A stretch of 23,562 nt of DNA from a virus. Location: positions 1 to 23,562 of the IMG/VR virus record IMGVR_UViG_3300044619_000207; one strand, given 5' to 3'. Shown in pieces: positions 15,163-23,302 of the stretch. The position numbers and the translations under genes are program-made. Below the pieces are notes generated by a model. It saw only the letters and a list, made by a program, of their open reading frames with translations, made no database searches and was not told the origin of the DNA. The first letter of the stretch is position 1; every line of letters starts with the position of its first letter.

Positions 15163-17078
15163 ATGATCTGACAACCTCCTGCTGTGCAAGCCATTCCGTG
15201 ACTTGCGTTTGTGGTATCTTCTCTTTCGTAGTTTCTCAACAAGCTAAAGTCTACTACGACCTTTGGAAACTCAAGGTATTGTTCCTTGGTAATCTGCTCA
15301 AACGGAGCCTGTTGATATACGCTATCGTCTTTCGGAAGGAAAGACACCCCAGAAATGCTGTCGAAGTGCTCATATACCGCGGCACCCAGACGAATGAATT
15401 CTTCGTTGGTATAGTTGATTGTTACCGATGGCTTGTGCTCGCACCAGTAGTCGGCATAGATTCTCCACAGGATTAGATGCGTCTCTGCATCCAGCTCATG
15501 CAATGTCTTTGCTCCTTCTGGAGCAGCCATAGCAAAGGAGAATACTGCTGTTGACTGAGGATTGGTTACGCAATCCTCACAAGGAACGCCCTGATCAACC
15601 ATAAGGTTGTATAGAGGATCCTTCTTATCTAGTCTAACCCTACGAATATAGTAGGGATACTGATGTGGGTGTAGACCGCTGCTGCAGCCAGCCAAGCATG
15701 AGGTGGTTCCCTCTGGCTTGACACAGGTGATTGCGGTTGATGGTGTCACACCAATCTTTGCAGACCACTCAAGGTTGGTGTCTCTAGCTAGCTGCTTGAT
15801 CTCCTGTAGGAACTTGATAAGATCCATCGGGGATGTTCTGCCAGACATGAAGGCATTGTCAAAGATGCCAGTCATCGACACACCAAGCAGACGCTCTTCC
15901 TCGCTGTTGTCCTTCCAACTCTGTCGAAGGTAGGGGAAGTGAGTGAACTTGGACTGGATGGTACCAAGGATCGCCGCCTTTTCTATCTTTCGTGAGATGT
16001 CGACTGGGCTGTCATCCTCTTTGATCACGATGGTTGACAAGTTGCAGAACTGGTTTGGTCTAAGAATGATCTCAGAACATGGGTTTGTACCAAGGAATGT
16101 ATTCTCTGGTACATAACGACCAACTCTAGCGCAGACATCATTCATCGCCTTTCGGTTCATGATGCCACGCTCTCCACTGTAGGACTGGAAGAGGGATGAC
16201 CACTCGTCTAGGAACAAACCAAGACTTGGCTTGCCATCGTAGACGGCCGAGTTGTTAGCCAAGGCTCTATGCGGGTTGTCCTTCCACCAAGATCCAGACT
16301 TAGCTTTTGCCATCTCGTTGGATGATAGGTCGCTAAGGGAGATCATGGCTGATCTACGGACACCACCGACAATGACAGACTGTGCAATCATGCAGCAGAT
16401 GTCGTGGCAGTCGATGTCCTGTAGCTTTTGCTGTTTGTTTTTGATGGCGTTCTTAAACACCCTAACAACAAACTCAAAGGTCTTGACCAGTGGCTCTGGG
16501 CCAGAGGCTCGACCACCAAAGGTCTTGAGTCTGGCTCCAGCTGGTCTTACCTTGCTAACATCCCAAACAGGGATGACACCGCTGTACAGGTATCTCATCA
16601 ACTGGTCTAGTGCATTACACCAACCCTCTCTTGAGTCTTCGACTACGATGGTTGGGTGTAATAGGATGCCCAAAGCCTTTAGCATCTTGTTTTGTTTCTT
16701 TAGCTGTGATGGTAGGTCTGGCAGTTGTGAGATGCATCGGTTCTCCACCGTGTATCCAACACCAGTTCCACACATCAGGATGTACATAAGCTCCTTGAAT
16801 GATGTGATTGAATCAATCTCAAGATAGCTGCAGTTGTACATTGCGGTATGATCCCTGTCTAGTGCTGGTCCTGCTGTCATGAGGGCGCGCATGGAGGGGA
16901 ATACCTCTCTGTTCAAGACCGAGAGTTTGATGTCTGGTCTTTCGAGAAGAGCTGGTTCCTTGTGGGTCATGTAGTCCCACCATCGGTCAACAGTCTCTTC
17001 CCATGTTTCTCTACGACCCCAAGATTCAATCCATCTTGAGTATCTGCTTAGTGCAATAAAGTTTTCAAATGTGTTCAT
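15159..17078 (-). CDS. nrdJ: Class II (B12-dependent) ribonucleotide reductase, monomeric type (639 aa)
   Basis: Reduces ribonucleotides to deoxyribonucleotides for phage DNA synthesis. Key sites: Cys83 (MYNCSYLEI) and Cys345 (PNQFCNLST) as the reducing pair; Asn332, Cys334 and Glu336 (GTNPCSEI) as the radical-site triad; 11 residues separate Cys334 and Cys345, as in Lactobacillus leichmannii RTPR (408/419). LMCGTGVGYTVE and CVKPEGTTSCLAGCSSGLHP are further family blocks. The C-terminus ends GMACTAGGCQII, a Cys-x4-Cys pair like RTPR 731/736 that passes electrons from thioredoxin. No small subunit gene is seen beside it, and the protein is about 100 residues shorter than RTPR. AGGA precedes ATG 17078; dUTPase ends three bases upstream. 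Class II is strongly indicated but not proven without the cobalamin-binding alignment. Confidence 0.9.
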   Translation of the reverse strand: MNTFENFIALSRYSRWIESWGRRETWEETVDRWWDYMTHKEPALLERPDIKLSVLNREVFPSMRALMTAGPALDRDHTAMYNCSYLEIDSITSFKELMYILMCGTGVGYTVENRCISQLPDLPSQLKKQNKMLKALGILLHPTIVVEDSREGWCNALDQLMRYLYSGVIPVWDVSKVRPAGARLKTFGGRASGPEPLVKTFEFVVRVFKNAIKNKQQKLQDIDCHDICCMIAQSVIVGGVRRSAMISLSDLSSNEMAKAKSGSWWKDNPHRALANNSAVYDGKPSLGLFLDEWSSLFQSYSGERGIMNRKAMNDVCARVGRYVPENTFLGTNPCSEIILRPNQFCNLSTIVIKEDDSPVDISRKIEKAAILGTIQSKFTHFPYLRQSWKDNSEEERLLGVSMTGIFDNAFMSGRTSPMDLIKFLQEIKQLARDTNLEWSAKIGVTPSTAITCVKPEGTTSCLAGCSSGLHPHQYPYYIRRVRLDKKDPLYNLMVDQGVPCEDCVTNPQSTAVFSFAMAAPEGAKTLHELDAETHLILWRIYADYWCEHKPSVTINYTNEEFIRLGAAVYEHFDSISGVSFLPKDDSVYQQAPFEQITKEQYLEFPKVVVDFSLLRNYEREDTTNASHGMACTAGGCQII

Positions 17079-17081
17079 AAG

Positions 17082-17597
17082 TTATCCTGTGTTTGTAGAA
17101 CCAAATCCACCAGAACCTCTGTCTGTATTCGACAGTTCTGGGGAGAAGACAAGCGGAGGTGACAGTAGGTTAACGAATACCAACTGTGCAATTCTGTCAC
17201 CATCGTTTATCCTAAATGGTTGATCACCATCGTTCTTAAGGATAACGCAGATATCACCACGATAGTCCGAGTCGATAAGACCTGGAGCGTTGGGGACTGT
17301 AATTCCATGCTTGAGTGCGAGTCCAGACCGTGGCAAGATAAACGCAGAGATAAACTCTGGCATTGCCATAGACAAACCTGTGTTGACTAGGAATGTCTCT
17401 TGTGGTCTGATGATTGTGGGTTGATCTAGGTCAGCTCTTAGGTCATAGCCAGCTGATCCCTTGGTAGCTTTCTTAGGGATACCATGCTTACCCGTCTTAA
17501 CGAAGACAGTTGCTGGATCTATCCACCTAAAGCTGTTTGTTTCTTGAGTTACAACGTTATCGAAATGATATGTGTTTGTGTTGTATGTGTCTTCCAT
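17082..17597 (-). CDS. dut: dUTP diphosphatase, trimeric type (171 aa)
   Basis: Hydrolyses dUTP to dUMP and PPi, keeping uracil out of DNA and supplying dUMP for thymidylate. All five dUTPase motifs are present: I KGSAGYDLRA (47-56), II PRSGLALKHG (89-98), III NAPGLIDSDYRGD (103-115; Asp109 catalytic, Tyr112 sugar contact), IV DRIAQLVF (134-141), V DRGSGGFGST (159-168; Phe165 stacks on uracil). Residues 1-30 are an N-terminal addition before the core. The frame is open for 109 codons upstream, but that part lies over the exonuclease gene and reads as non-protein. ATG 17597, with GAGAAG upstream and 25 bases after the exonuclease stop, is the start. It sits beside RNR and the dNMP kinase. Confidence 0.95.
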   Translation of the reverse strand: MEDTYNTNTYHFDNVVTQETNSFRWIDPATVFVKTGKHGIPKKATKGSAGYDLRADLDQPTIIRPQETFLVNTGLSMAMPEFISAFILPRSGLALKHGITVPNAPGLIDSDYRGDICVILKNDGDQPFRINDGDRIAQLVFVNLLSPPLVFSPELSNTDRGSGGFGSTNTG

Positions 17598-17622
17598 AGC
17601 TTGCTTCTTCTCAATACGTCTG

Positions 17623-18357
17623 TTAGTTGTCGTCCAGCAGGGACAGAGGATCCCAATCGACCCCCTCACCATCCCGCAGGATCCTGACCGCTTTGGCCAT
17701 TTTAACCGCATCTTCGATGCAGTACGCAGAACCTGTGCGATCTTTGCGCTTTTCGTATAGCGACAAAACCAAGGCGGCGTGGTTCCTTGGGTGGGTCGAA
17801 TCCAGCAGGGCATCTGCCTTCTTTGGACCCATCTTCCACAGCCCGCCAATGTTATCTGTGCTGTCTCCTGTAATCCACTGTCGATAGAAAAATCTATCGG
17901 CGGTTGCAATGTCTGTGTAGACAATCTCTTCGGCTGCTAGTTTGGTATCTGTTGGGGGTGTCCAACTATACCCAGGAACTTGACCTAGATCCTTGTCGAT
18001 GGTGACACAGATAGCCCGCAGAGATGACTTGTACTGGCCGATGATGTCATCAGCTTCTAGATGTGGCTCGGTCACAGCCCCCAGTTCTATCAGGAACTCT
18101 ACGGCCTGTCCTAAGCAGTCTGGCCTAGGCGCTCCTGCTCGGTGTTCCTTGTATTCAGGAAGGTAACGCCGCCTGAAGTTGTCCTCTCTTCGACACGACA
18201 GGGCGATGATTGGTGGCTTATCTCTAGGATTCCACCTAACAATATCATCCATCAGTCTTTCTTCAAGCCACTCACTCCCTTCCATGTCAGCCCAAAAGGC
18301 TGCTCTATAGGCAAGAATGTCACCATCAAGTATTGCAATGTCTGGTAGTAAGTCCAT
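17623..18357 (-). CDS. 5'-3' exonuclease (gp6/FEN family, 244 aa)
   Basis: Structure-specific 5' nuclease, in T7 needed for RNA primer removal and for breaking host DNA into nucleotides for reuse. Metal ligands and core motifs: Asp11 and Asp13 (ILDGDILAYRAA), the arch helix FRRRYLPEYKEHRAG, Glu101, Asp103 and Asp104 (EADDIIG), Asp121 and Asp123 (VTIDKDLGQVPG), and Asp165/Asp168 (ITGDSTDNIGGLWKMGPKKA), which runs into the helix-hairpin-helix. Length is somewhat shorter than T7 gp6 (300). The start overlaps the kinase stop (TAATG). Neighbours (DNA polymerase, dNMP kinase, dUTPase, RNR) make a host-DNA salvage pathway. Confidence 0.93.
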   Translation of the reverse strand: MDLLPDIAILDGDILAYRAAFWADMEGSEWLEERLMDDIVRWNPRDKPPIIALSCRREDNFRRRYLPEYKEHRAGAPRPDCLGQAVEFLIELGAVTEPHLEADDIIGQYKSSLRAICVTIDKDLGQVPGYSWTPPTDTKLAAEEIVYTDIATADRFFYRQWITGDSTDNIGGLWKMGPKKADALLDSTHPRNHAALVLSLYEKRKDRTGSAYCIEDAVKMAKAVRILRDGEGVDWDPLSLLDDN

Positions 18358-19043
18358 TAGTCCTCGAATAGATCGGCAATGTCTGGTCCAGTATCAGAAA
18401 AGAAGTACTTGCATGGATCACACTGGCACCTATCGCAATAGGTTTTGGGATTGATATCAAGCAGGTAGTCGATTCTATTTTCTATCTTTACATTAAGCTT
18501 GGTCAATGTCTTGTTGTTGTGGATAACGAAGTCGAAGATGTCCAAGAAATCTTTGTTTCCGTCTTCGTATTCGTTTGCCATGTATTCTGATTCATGGTTT
18601 CTCCACGATGCGTTGGCATCAGCAAGCTCCCTATTGCCACGGGAAATAAAGATCGACTTTGCACCGATTGATTTCCCAAAGTTAAGCTCATTAAGATAGC
18701 GACAGTCATCAACAATAATGACCGTCTCTTTCCACAGTTTGTCAAAGCACTGAGATGCTTTTCTATCGGCTGCGTCATATTCAAACCACTTTTCCTTGAA
18801 TCGTTCTACCCAGTAGTCTGGGTTTTCTTTCCGCTTTCCTTCGCCAACCGATTGGCAAAAGGCACGGTACTCATCTGGGTTCTTATCCTTGCTTAAGCCT
18901 TGCTGCTCTGCTTGTTCCTTGATCGCAGAGGCGAAGGGCAGGATGACGGGATTAAAGTCTCGCTTCTTTGCGATAGCGTTAATGATTGTTGCCGTTGTGG
19001 TTTTTCCAACCCTTGCTTGTCCAGCAATCAGTAGTGTGATCAT
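18357..19043 (-). CDS. Deoxynucleoside monophosphate kinase-like P-loop protein (228 aa)
   Basis: Likely phosphorylates dNMPs released by the exonuclease to dNDPs. Walker A is GQARVGKTT (8-16) right after the first strand. VIIVDDCRYLNELNF (108-122) matches the 'DD-x-R-x-x-N-E' motif of phage T4 gp1-type kinases, and HESEYM follows near 150. Residues 203-211 form CDRCQCDPC, four Cys that could bind zinc, then a short acidic end (DIADLFED). This Cys cluster is not part of the standard kinase core as I know it. AAGGAAAAAC precedes ATG 19043, and the first strand and P-loop need this start, so the 65-base overlap with the upstream gene is real. Substrate range cannot be read from sequence. Confidence 0.85.
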   Translation of the reverse strand: MITLLIAGQARVGKTTTATIINAIAKKRDFNPVILPFASAIKEQAEQQGLSKDKNPDEYRAFCQSVGEGKRKENPDYWVERFKEKWFEYDAADRKASQCFDKLWKETVIIVDDCRYLNELNFGKSIGAKSIFISRGNRELADANASWRNHESEYMANEYEDGNKDFLDIFDFVIHNNKTLTKLNVKIENRIDYLLDINPKTYCDRCQCDPCKYFFSDTGPDIADLFED

Positions 19044-19518
19044 TGTTTTTCCTTAGCATGTATCTGTATAAATTCGCTGGATGCCATATCTCAGGCAATC
19101 CAAACAACCAAGATACATAGGTAGTACACATTCTTGGTCGTGTAAGCCCTATGAATCTACCAATGAAGTGATGAAAGATTAGATCCCAAGAACTAGCGTC
19201 TGTATAGCTAGCCGCTTCAGAGTAGACAACATCAAAGTCAACAGATGCTTCTTTAAGATAAGTCATTGAAACTATGGTTGCACCTAGTTTTTGTAACGAG
19301 TCTTTATCGTGTATCTTGGAGTGTGGTTCAATGCCATTCTTTGTTTTTCTACCTTCGCATATCGTGATGCATTTGTATCCAATGCTGGGATGATAGAACA
19401 TTGGACCAACATGGGTAATGTTACTAAGGCCCAACAGCTTTACCAACCATCCACTGTAGCCTTGAATCTTGCTGAAGTCATAATAGACCAAGTAGCAGTC
19501 TACATTATTTAGTTTCAT
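18979..19518 (-). CDS. Possible circularly permuted papain-fold protein (179 aa)
   Basis: No firm family. The order of candidate catalytic residues is His before Cys: NITHVGPMFYH (His36) near the start and RPRMCTTYVSWLFGLP (Cys131) near the end, followed by HPANLYRYM. This layout is typical of YiiX/YaeF-like permuted NlpC/P60 (papain-fold) enzymes, where the Cys begins a helix packed on the barrel and a 'P-x-x-L' follows. The middle has Asp/Glu candidates (VDFDVVYSEAAS). No signal or membrane segment is visible. Such enzymes can cut peptides or acyl groups; an endolysin role is conceivable because no other lysin is seen in this window. The last 20 residues overlap the kinase gene. The start shares one base with the polymerase stop (TGATG). 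Confidence 0.65.
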   Translation of the reverse strand: MKLNNVDCYLVYYDFSKIQGYSGWLVKLLGLSNITHVGPMFYHPSIGYKCITICEGRKTKNGIEPHSKIHDKDSLQKLGATIVSMTYLKEASVDFDVVYSEAASYTDASSWDLIFHHFIGRFIGLTRPRMCTTYVSWLFGLPEIWHPANLYRYMLRKNNDHTTDCWTSKGWKNHNGNNH

Positions 19519-21227
19519 CAGTGTGTCTCCGACCAGTTACGGCCTATCTTGAACTCGGCGTTGATTGGCATGCAGATCTTAAGTCGATTGCCAGCCTCAA
19601 TAGCGGAGTCGGTGATTATCTTGCCAGCTTCCTGTGCGATATCCGCAGGACAGGAGAACTGAAGTTCGTCGTGAACATAGGCAACTTGCTTTACTTGGTT
19701 GCCGAATCTTTTTCGTAGGTTGAAGTCTGCCAAGATCATCCAGTACTTGGAGACAACTGCACCACTTCCTTGTAGTAGTGTATTAAGTGCGGCGTGGGCG
19801 CTGCGTACTGGGACGGATCGACCATCTACCAGCCTTAGTGCGTTGTCCTTGGCAACTTGAAACTCTACTGCTTTCTTGACACTGGCCAAGGCTGGTAGCT
19901 CCCGAAGGAAGCGTTCCTTGAGGGCAGCACCCTGCTTGGATGTGCCGCCTACGATCTTGCCTACCTTGGCATCTCCAGCCCCGTACAGGAAGCCGTAGAT
20001 GAATGTCTTGGCGTTGTTGCGCGTTGGCAACCCAGCCTTGGTTTGATTGTGGGTGTGGATGTCACCGTTAAGTATGACATTGCCATACTCACCAGCATCA
20101 TACGGGTACATGTAATGCGCCAGCATTCTTAGCTCAAGGCCGCTTAAGTCTGATCCCAACAATACATGACCATCGTGTGGAATCCACAATTCTCTGATCC
20201 TGTGGTCGCTTGGAACCTGTGCAAGATTGGGCTGTGAGTGTGTGCATCTACCAGTAGCGGCACCCTGTACATTGACATCACCGTGTACCTTGCTGTCTCT
20301 GGAGTTACTGGAGCGAGTATACCAATCCTCGACCATGCCCAGCAACTTGATGTTGTCAAAGTATTCCACCAGCTTCTTTGCCTCTGGATACTCAAGATCC
20401 TGTAGGACATCAGCATCTACATTGGGATTGCCAGCATCGGTCTTGGGTGCTTCCCAGCCATACTTATCGAACAAACGCTCGGCAATCTGACTGCGGGATG
20501 CGGGGTTGAACACCTCGACATCATCCTTGAGTCGCTTGCCTGTCTTGTTGGAGAACCTGTGGGTTACCTTGTCAGGAAAGATGGTACGCATCTCGTCCTC
20601 GACCTGAGCCTTGAACTCGGTCAGCTCCCTAAGTAATTTACTTGCGCTGTCTTGACAGAATGCAAAGCCGTTGCTCTTCTGTCGCATGATCACGGCTGAT
20701 GCCATGTGCTCAAGCTTGACAACCTTTTCGTACTTGTTCTTGGCGATCCAAGCAATCTGGTGCTTGTAGATTTCGTGAGCAACATGAACATCCTGAATGC
20801 AGTACACCAACATCTCGTTAGTCAGCTCCGACCAAGTACCAGTGTAGTTGATCTTCTCCTTGCCAAGATGCTTGCCCCATGCCTCAAGAGAGTTGCCACC
20901 AAGCGGGTGGTTCTTGAGATCGGGATACATAAGCTTGGACACCACCAGTGAATCGTAGATCTCCGCGTTGCCTGTATAGCCAAGCATGCGCTGTAGACAT
21001 GGTAGATCAAAGCCATAGATGTTGTGGCCGATCAGCTTGGTTGCCTTGTTCAGATACTGAAGCAGGGGCTTGCCCAACCTATCGTCTGTCCATGTCTGTA
21101 GTTCGTCGTTCTCTATGTTCTTGGTGACAACACAGTGAACCTTCGTGCATTCCTTGACTGGTCTTCCCTTGGAATCAAGGATCAACTCCATCAACGAATC
21201 CGACTCAATGTCAATTACTAGATCCAT
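19518..21227 (-). CDS. T7-type family A DNA polymerase (569 aa)
   Basis: Replicative polymerase with 3'-5' exonuclease. Exonuclease ligands: Asp6 and Glu8 (VIDIESDSL), Asp74 (GHNIYGFDLP), Asp146 (YCIQDVH). Polymerase: TGRCTHSQPNLAQVPS; motif A GSDLSGLELRMLAHYM with Asp360; motif B RNNAKTFIYGFLYGAG with Arg403, Lys407, Tyr411 and Tyr415; motif C YVHDELQ with His519 and Asp520. Tyr411 corresponds to Pol I position 762. T7 gp5 is 704 residues: the distance from the third exonuclease Asp to the motif A Asp is 214 here against about 300 in T7, so the thioredoxin-binding insertion of the thumb is probably missing. ATG 21227 overlaps the upstream gene by ten bases. Confidence 0.95.
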   Translation of the reverse strand: MDLVIDIESDSLMELILDSKGRPVKECTKVHCVVTKNIENDELQTWTDDRLGKPLLQYLNKATKLIGHNIYGFDLPCLQRMLGYTGNAEIYDSLVVSKLMYPDLKNHPLGGNSLEAWGKHLGKEKINYTGTWSELTNEMLVYCIQDVHVAHEIYKHQIAWIAKNKYEKVVKLEHMASAVIMRQKSNGFAFCQDSASKLLRELTEFKAQVEDEMRTIFPDKVTHRFSNKTGKRLKDDVEVFNPASRSQIAERLFDKYGWEAPKTDAGNPNVDADVLQDLEYPEAKKLVEYFDNIKLLGMVEDWYTRSSNSRDSKVHGDVNVQGAATGRCTHSQPNLAQVPSDHRIRELWIPHDGHVLLGSDLSGLELRMLAHYMYPYDAGEYGNVILNGDIHTHNQTKAGLPTRNNAKTFIYGFLYGAGDAKVGKIVGGTSKQGAALKERFLRELPALASVKKAVEFQVAKDNALRLVDGRSVPVRSAHAALNTLLQGSGAVVSKYWMILADFNLRKRFGNQVKQVAYVHDELQFSCPADIAQEAGKIITDSAIEAGNRLKICMPINAEFKIGRNWSETH

Positions 21228-21430
21228 CCTCGTTTATCTCTTTCTGCCAGTAGCTGATCTGCAATCTCTGCAATCTGTTCTGGTGTTTTTGGAACCGCCT
21301 TGTCTCTGGTGGTTCCTGGATGTAGAGACATGCTTAGTACAGCTGATGCATACATGTCCCAAGCAGATGCTCTCAACAGTAGAAACTGTTGATACTGTAA
21401 ATACTGCTGATGTTTTTTGTCGTCTATCAT
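21218..21430 (-). CDS. Small protein between helicase and polymerase, unknown (70 aa)
   Basis: The product begins MIDDKKHQQYLQYQQFLLLR and has SAWDMYASAVLSMSLHPGTT in the middle and a charged helical end (IAEIADQLLAERDKRGWI). It appears soluble and helical. The start overlaps the primase-helicase stop (ATGA) and its end overlaps the polymerase start by ten bases, so it is translated in the replication string. T7 also carries small genes around gene 4 and gene 5, but I see no match. A replisome accessory role is only a guess from position. Confidence 0.65.
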   Translation of the reverse strand: MIDDKKHQQYLQYQQFLLLRASAWDMYASAVLSMSLHPGTTRDKAVPKTPEQIAEIADQLLAERDKRGWI

Positions 21431-23139
21431 GTTGTTATTGGCTCGAATACTGGATCACCGTCGTCATTGAATGCGACATCAACCTCACGCATACGACCTG
21501 TGTTTCTATCGTAGAACAGGGCGGTTGCAACACCAGCTCGACCAGTCAATCGGTTCTTGAGAACACGAACGATGGTTGTATTAGCCAGTGTCTGGTCTTG
21601 GTTTTGTCTGTCACGCTCAAGTGCGAGAACTGTGTTGGGTACAGAAGACAACGAACCAGAACCACGAAGATCCTGTAGGGTAATTCTATCGCCTTCCTCG
21701 AATGCTTTCTCCGACTTCTTCAGCTGGGATACGATGTCGATGTGTACACCTGTACGCACAGCCAACGACCGCAGCTCCTTCATCAGGGTGTCGATGATGA
21801 TTCGCTCGGAACCACCGCCTTCGATGTCCTTGTCAGATACACCCATGAGTCCAGCTGCTGCTGCGGTGATGTGATCTAGAACAATGACATCAACCTTTAG
21901 GCTGACAGCCATGTATTCCATTCTAGCCAACAGATTCTGCATGGCGTTGTTGCCTAGGTGATCATAGATATACAGGCTAGTTTCCGATAGCTTGCGCTTT
22001 GCCTCGGCGTACTCATCGTCTGAGAACTCGTTGACAAAGTCGATGTTGATCGGGTGCTTGCCCATGCGAACACGAAGTTCGTTCATCATCTGTGCTGCAC
22101 GGATTGCCCTGACTGGCTTGTTGATCATGAGGCTGATCATGTCATCCATAGTCTCTTGCGGAGACTCTTCCAACATGATGCAACCGACAGATCTTTTCTC
22201 GTCAAGGTGATGGTGCATCAGCTCTCTTAGCAGCGTGGACTTGCCGCTGCCAGTGCCGCTTGCCCACAGCGAGATCTCGCCAGACCGCTGACCGATCAGG
22301 AACTCTGACAACTTGTCAAACGGAAATGGATAGACCCTTGCCGTGGATACTTCACTGAGATCCACGATCTTGGACACATGGAGAATCTCGTCTGGCGAGT
22401 AGATCTGTGCTTCCCAGATAGCGGATACAACAGCCTTGCCTTGGTTGTTAACCAAGCAATCGTTTGCATCCTTCATCGGAAGAGAAGCAATCTTGCATCT
22501 TCCTGGGGGTAGAACCTCGCTGCAAGCCTTGGCTGCAGACATCCCAGCATCGTCCATGTCAAAGCACAGCACGATCTCCTGATAGGATGACACGAACTCT
22601 AGGTTGTCTTTCAGTGCCTTGACGGCTGACTGTGCGCCATTGGGGATTGAAACCACAGGCCAAGTGCCGCCAAGCAATTGGCACACTGTCATGCAGTCGA
22701 TCTCCCCCTCCGTGATCACAAGCCGTTTGCCACCCATCTTCCACAGGTGCTGACCAAACAGCTGGATGTTCTTGGGGGTACCCTTCCAAGCAAACTGCTT
22801 GTTTGGTCCGCGCAAATGCTGGGCAATGACATCGCCAGCCTGATCCCTGTAGTTTGCAATCTCGACATCCTTGCCGTTTACGGTTGCAACCTGATAATCG
22901 AACTGTCTGCAGGTAGCCTCGGACAGTCGTCTCTCCGTTAGGTCGGAGAACGAACCATTGATCTTATTAGTTAGTTTTGTATTTACTGTTTCCACAACAT
23001 CTCCAGTAGAACTTGTATGATAGCCGCAAGCAAAGCAATGGGTATGACCATCAGAGTATACGGCAAGGTTATCGCTTGAGACATCCTTACCGTTGCTCGC
23101 GCAGCGCGGACAACGCGATCTGTTAATGACTTCACTCAT
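21427..23139 (-). CDS. Primase-helicase (gp4-like, 570 aa)
   Basis: Bifunctional replication protein. An N-terminal zinc finger uses Cys10, Cys13, Cys35 and Cys38 (RCPRC ... HCFACGYH), reading DNA for priming. The TOPRIM primase has LVITEGEIDCM (140-150) and CFDMDDAG (192-199) metal motifs. The C-terminal RecA/DnaB-type helicase has Walker A SGTGSGKST (294-302), an acidic EES (324-326), Walker B VIVLDHI (Asp422), sensor VSQLKK (470-475) and an arginine region LRGSGSLSSV (491-500). Length equals T7 gp4 (566). ATG 23139 follows a GGAAGGAAG purine run; a TTG ten codons earlier is possible but lacks a Shine-Dalgarno and lies within the previous gene. Confidence 0.95.
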   Translation of the reverse strand: MSEVINRSRCPRCASNGKDVSSDNLAVYSDGHTHCFACGYHTSSTGDVVETVNTKLTNKINGSFSDLTERRLSEATCRQFDYQVATVNGKDVEIANYRDQAGDVIAQHLRGPNKQFAWKGTPKNIQLFGQHLWKMGGKRLVITEGEIDCMTVCQLLGGTWPVVSIPNGAQSAVKALKDNLEFVSSYQEIVLCFDMDDAGMSAAKACSEVLPPGRCKIASLPMKDANDCLVNNQGKAVVSAIWEAQIYSPDEILHVSKIVDLSEVSTARVYPFPFDKLSEFLIGQRSGEISLWASGTGSGKSTLLRELMHHHLDEKRSVGCIMLEESPQETMDDMISLMINKPVRAIRAAQMMNELRVRMGKHPINIDFVNEFSDDEYAEAKRKLSETSLYIYDHLGNNAMQNLLARMEYMAVSLKVDVIVLDHITAAAAGLMGVSDKDIEGGGSERIIIDTLMKELRSLAVRTGVHIDIVSQLKKSEKAFEEGDRITLQDLRGSGSLSSVPNTVLALERDRQNQDQTLANTTIVRVLKNRLTGRAGVATALFYDRNTGRMREVDVAFNDDGDPVFEPITT

Positions 23140-23302
23140 CTTCCTTCCAATAGCAAACGATCTTGCCAATCAAGACTTGATGTAGAAATCCAGCAACGCC
23201 ATCAAGCAATTCCTGCTCTTCCTTTGGCTGCAGATCAGAAACAAGATCCACAACCTCTATCTGCTCCCGAAGAAGATTCATATCAATGCCTACACGCTTC
23301 AT
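23132..23302 (-). CDS. Small unknown protein before the primase (56 aa)
   Basis: Translated from the minus strand, the frame gives MKRVGIDMNLLREQIEVVDL, then a Glu/Gln-rich helix (SDLQPKEEQELLDGVAGFL) and an end with HQVLIGKIVCYWKEDE. An internal ATG (23281) directly after the deaminase stop would make 49 residues and is as likely as ATG 23302. It overlaps the deaminase by 20 bases (longer start) and the primase start by eight. Its size and coupling fit a small phage accessory protein. No domain recognised. Confidence 0.55.
   Translation of the reverse strand: MKRVGIDMNLLREQIEVVDLVSDLQPKEEQELLDGVAGFLHQVLIGKIVCYWKEDE

Noticed and set aside
15060-15476. Plus-strand open frame of 138 codons across the RNR end
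   Set aside because: It is antisense to RNR and the 75-aa gene, with Cys/Val/Leu-rich shadow composition and no ribosome-binding context that stands out.
16252-16827. Long plus-strand open frame (191 codons)
   Set aside because: It lies wholly within the RNR gene, which has clear active-site motifs in its own frame; the antisense product has no recognisable domain.
17598-17924. 109-codon N-terminal extension of dUTPase
   Set aside because: It overlaps the exonuclease gene in another frame and is rich in Trp, Cys and Arg, unlike protein. ATG 17597 with a ribosome-binding site begins after the exonuclease stop.
23140-23169. TTG start adding ten residues to the primase-helicase
   Set aside because: It has no Shine-Dalgarno and sits inside the preceding 56-aa gene. 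ATG 23139 follows a GGAAGGAAG run and gives normal spacing to the zinc finger.
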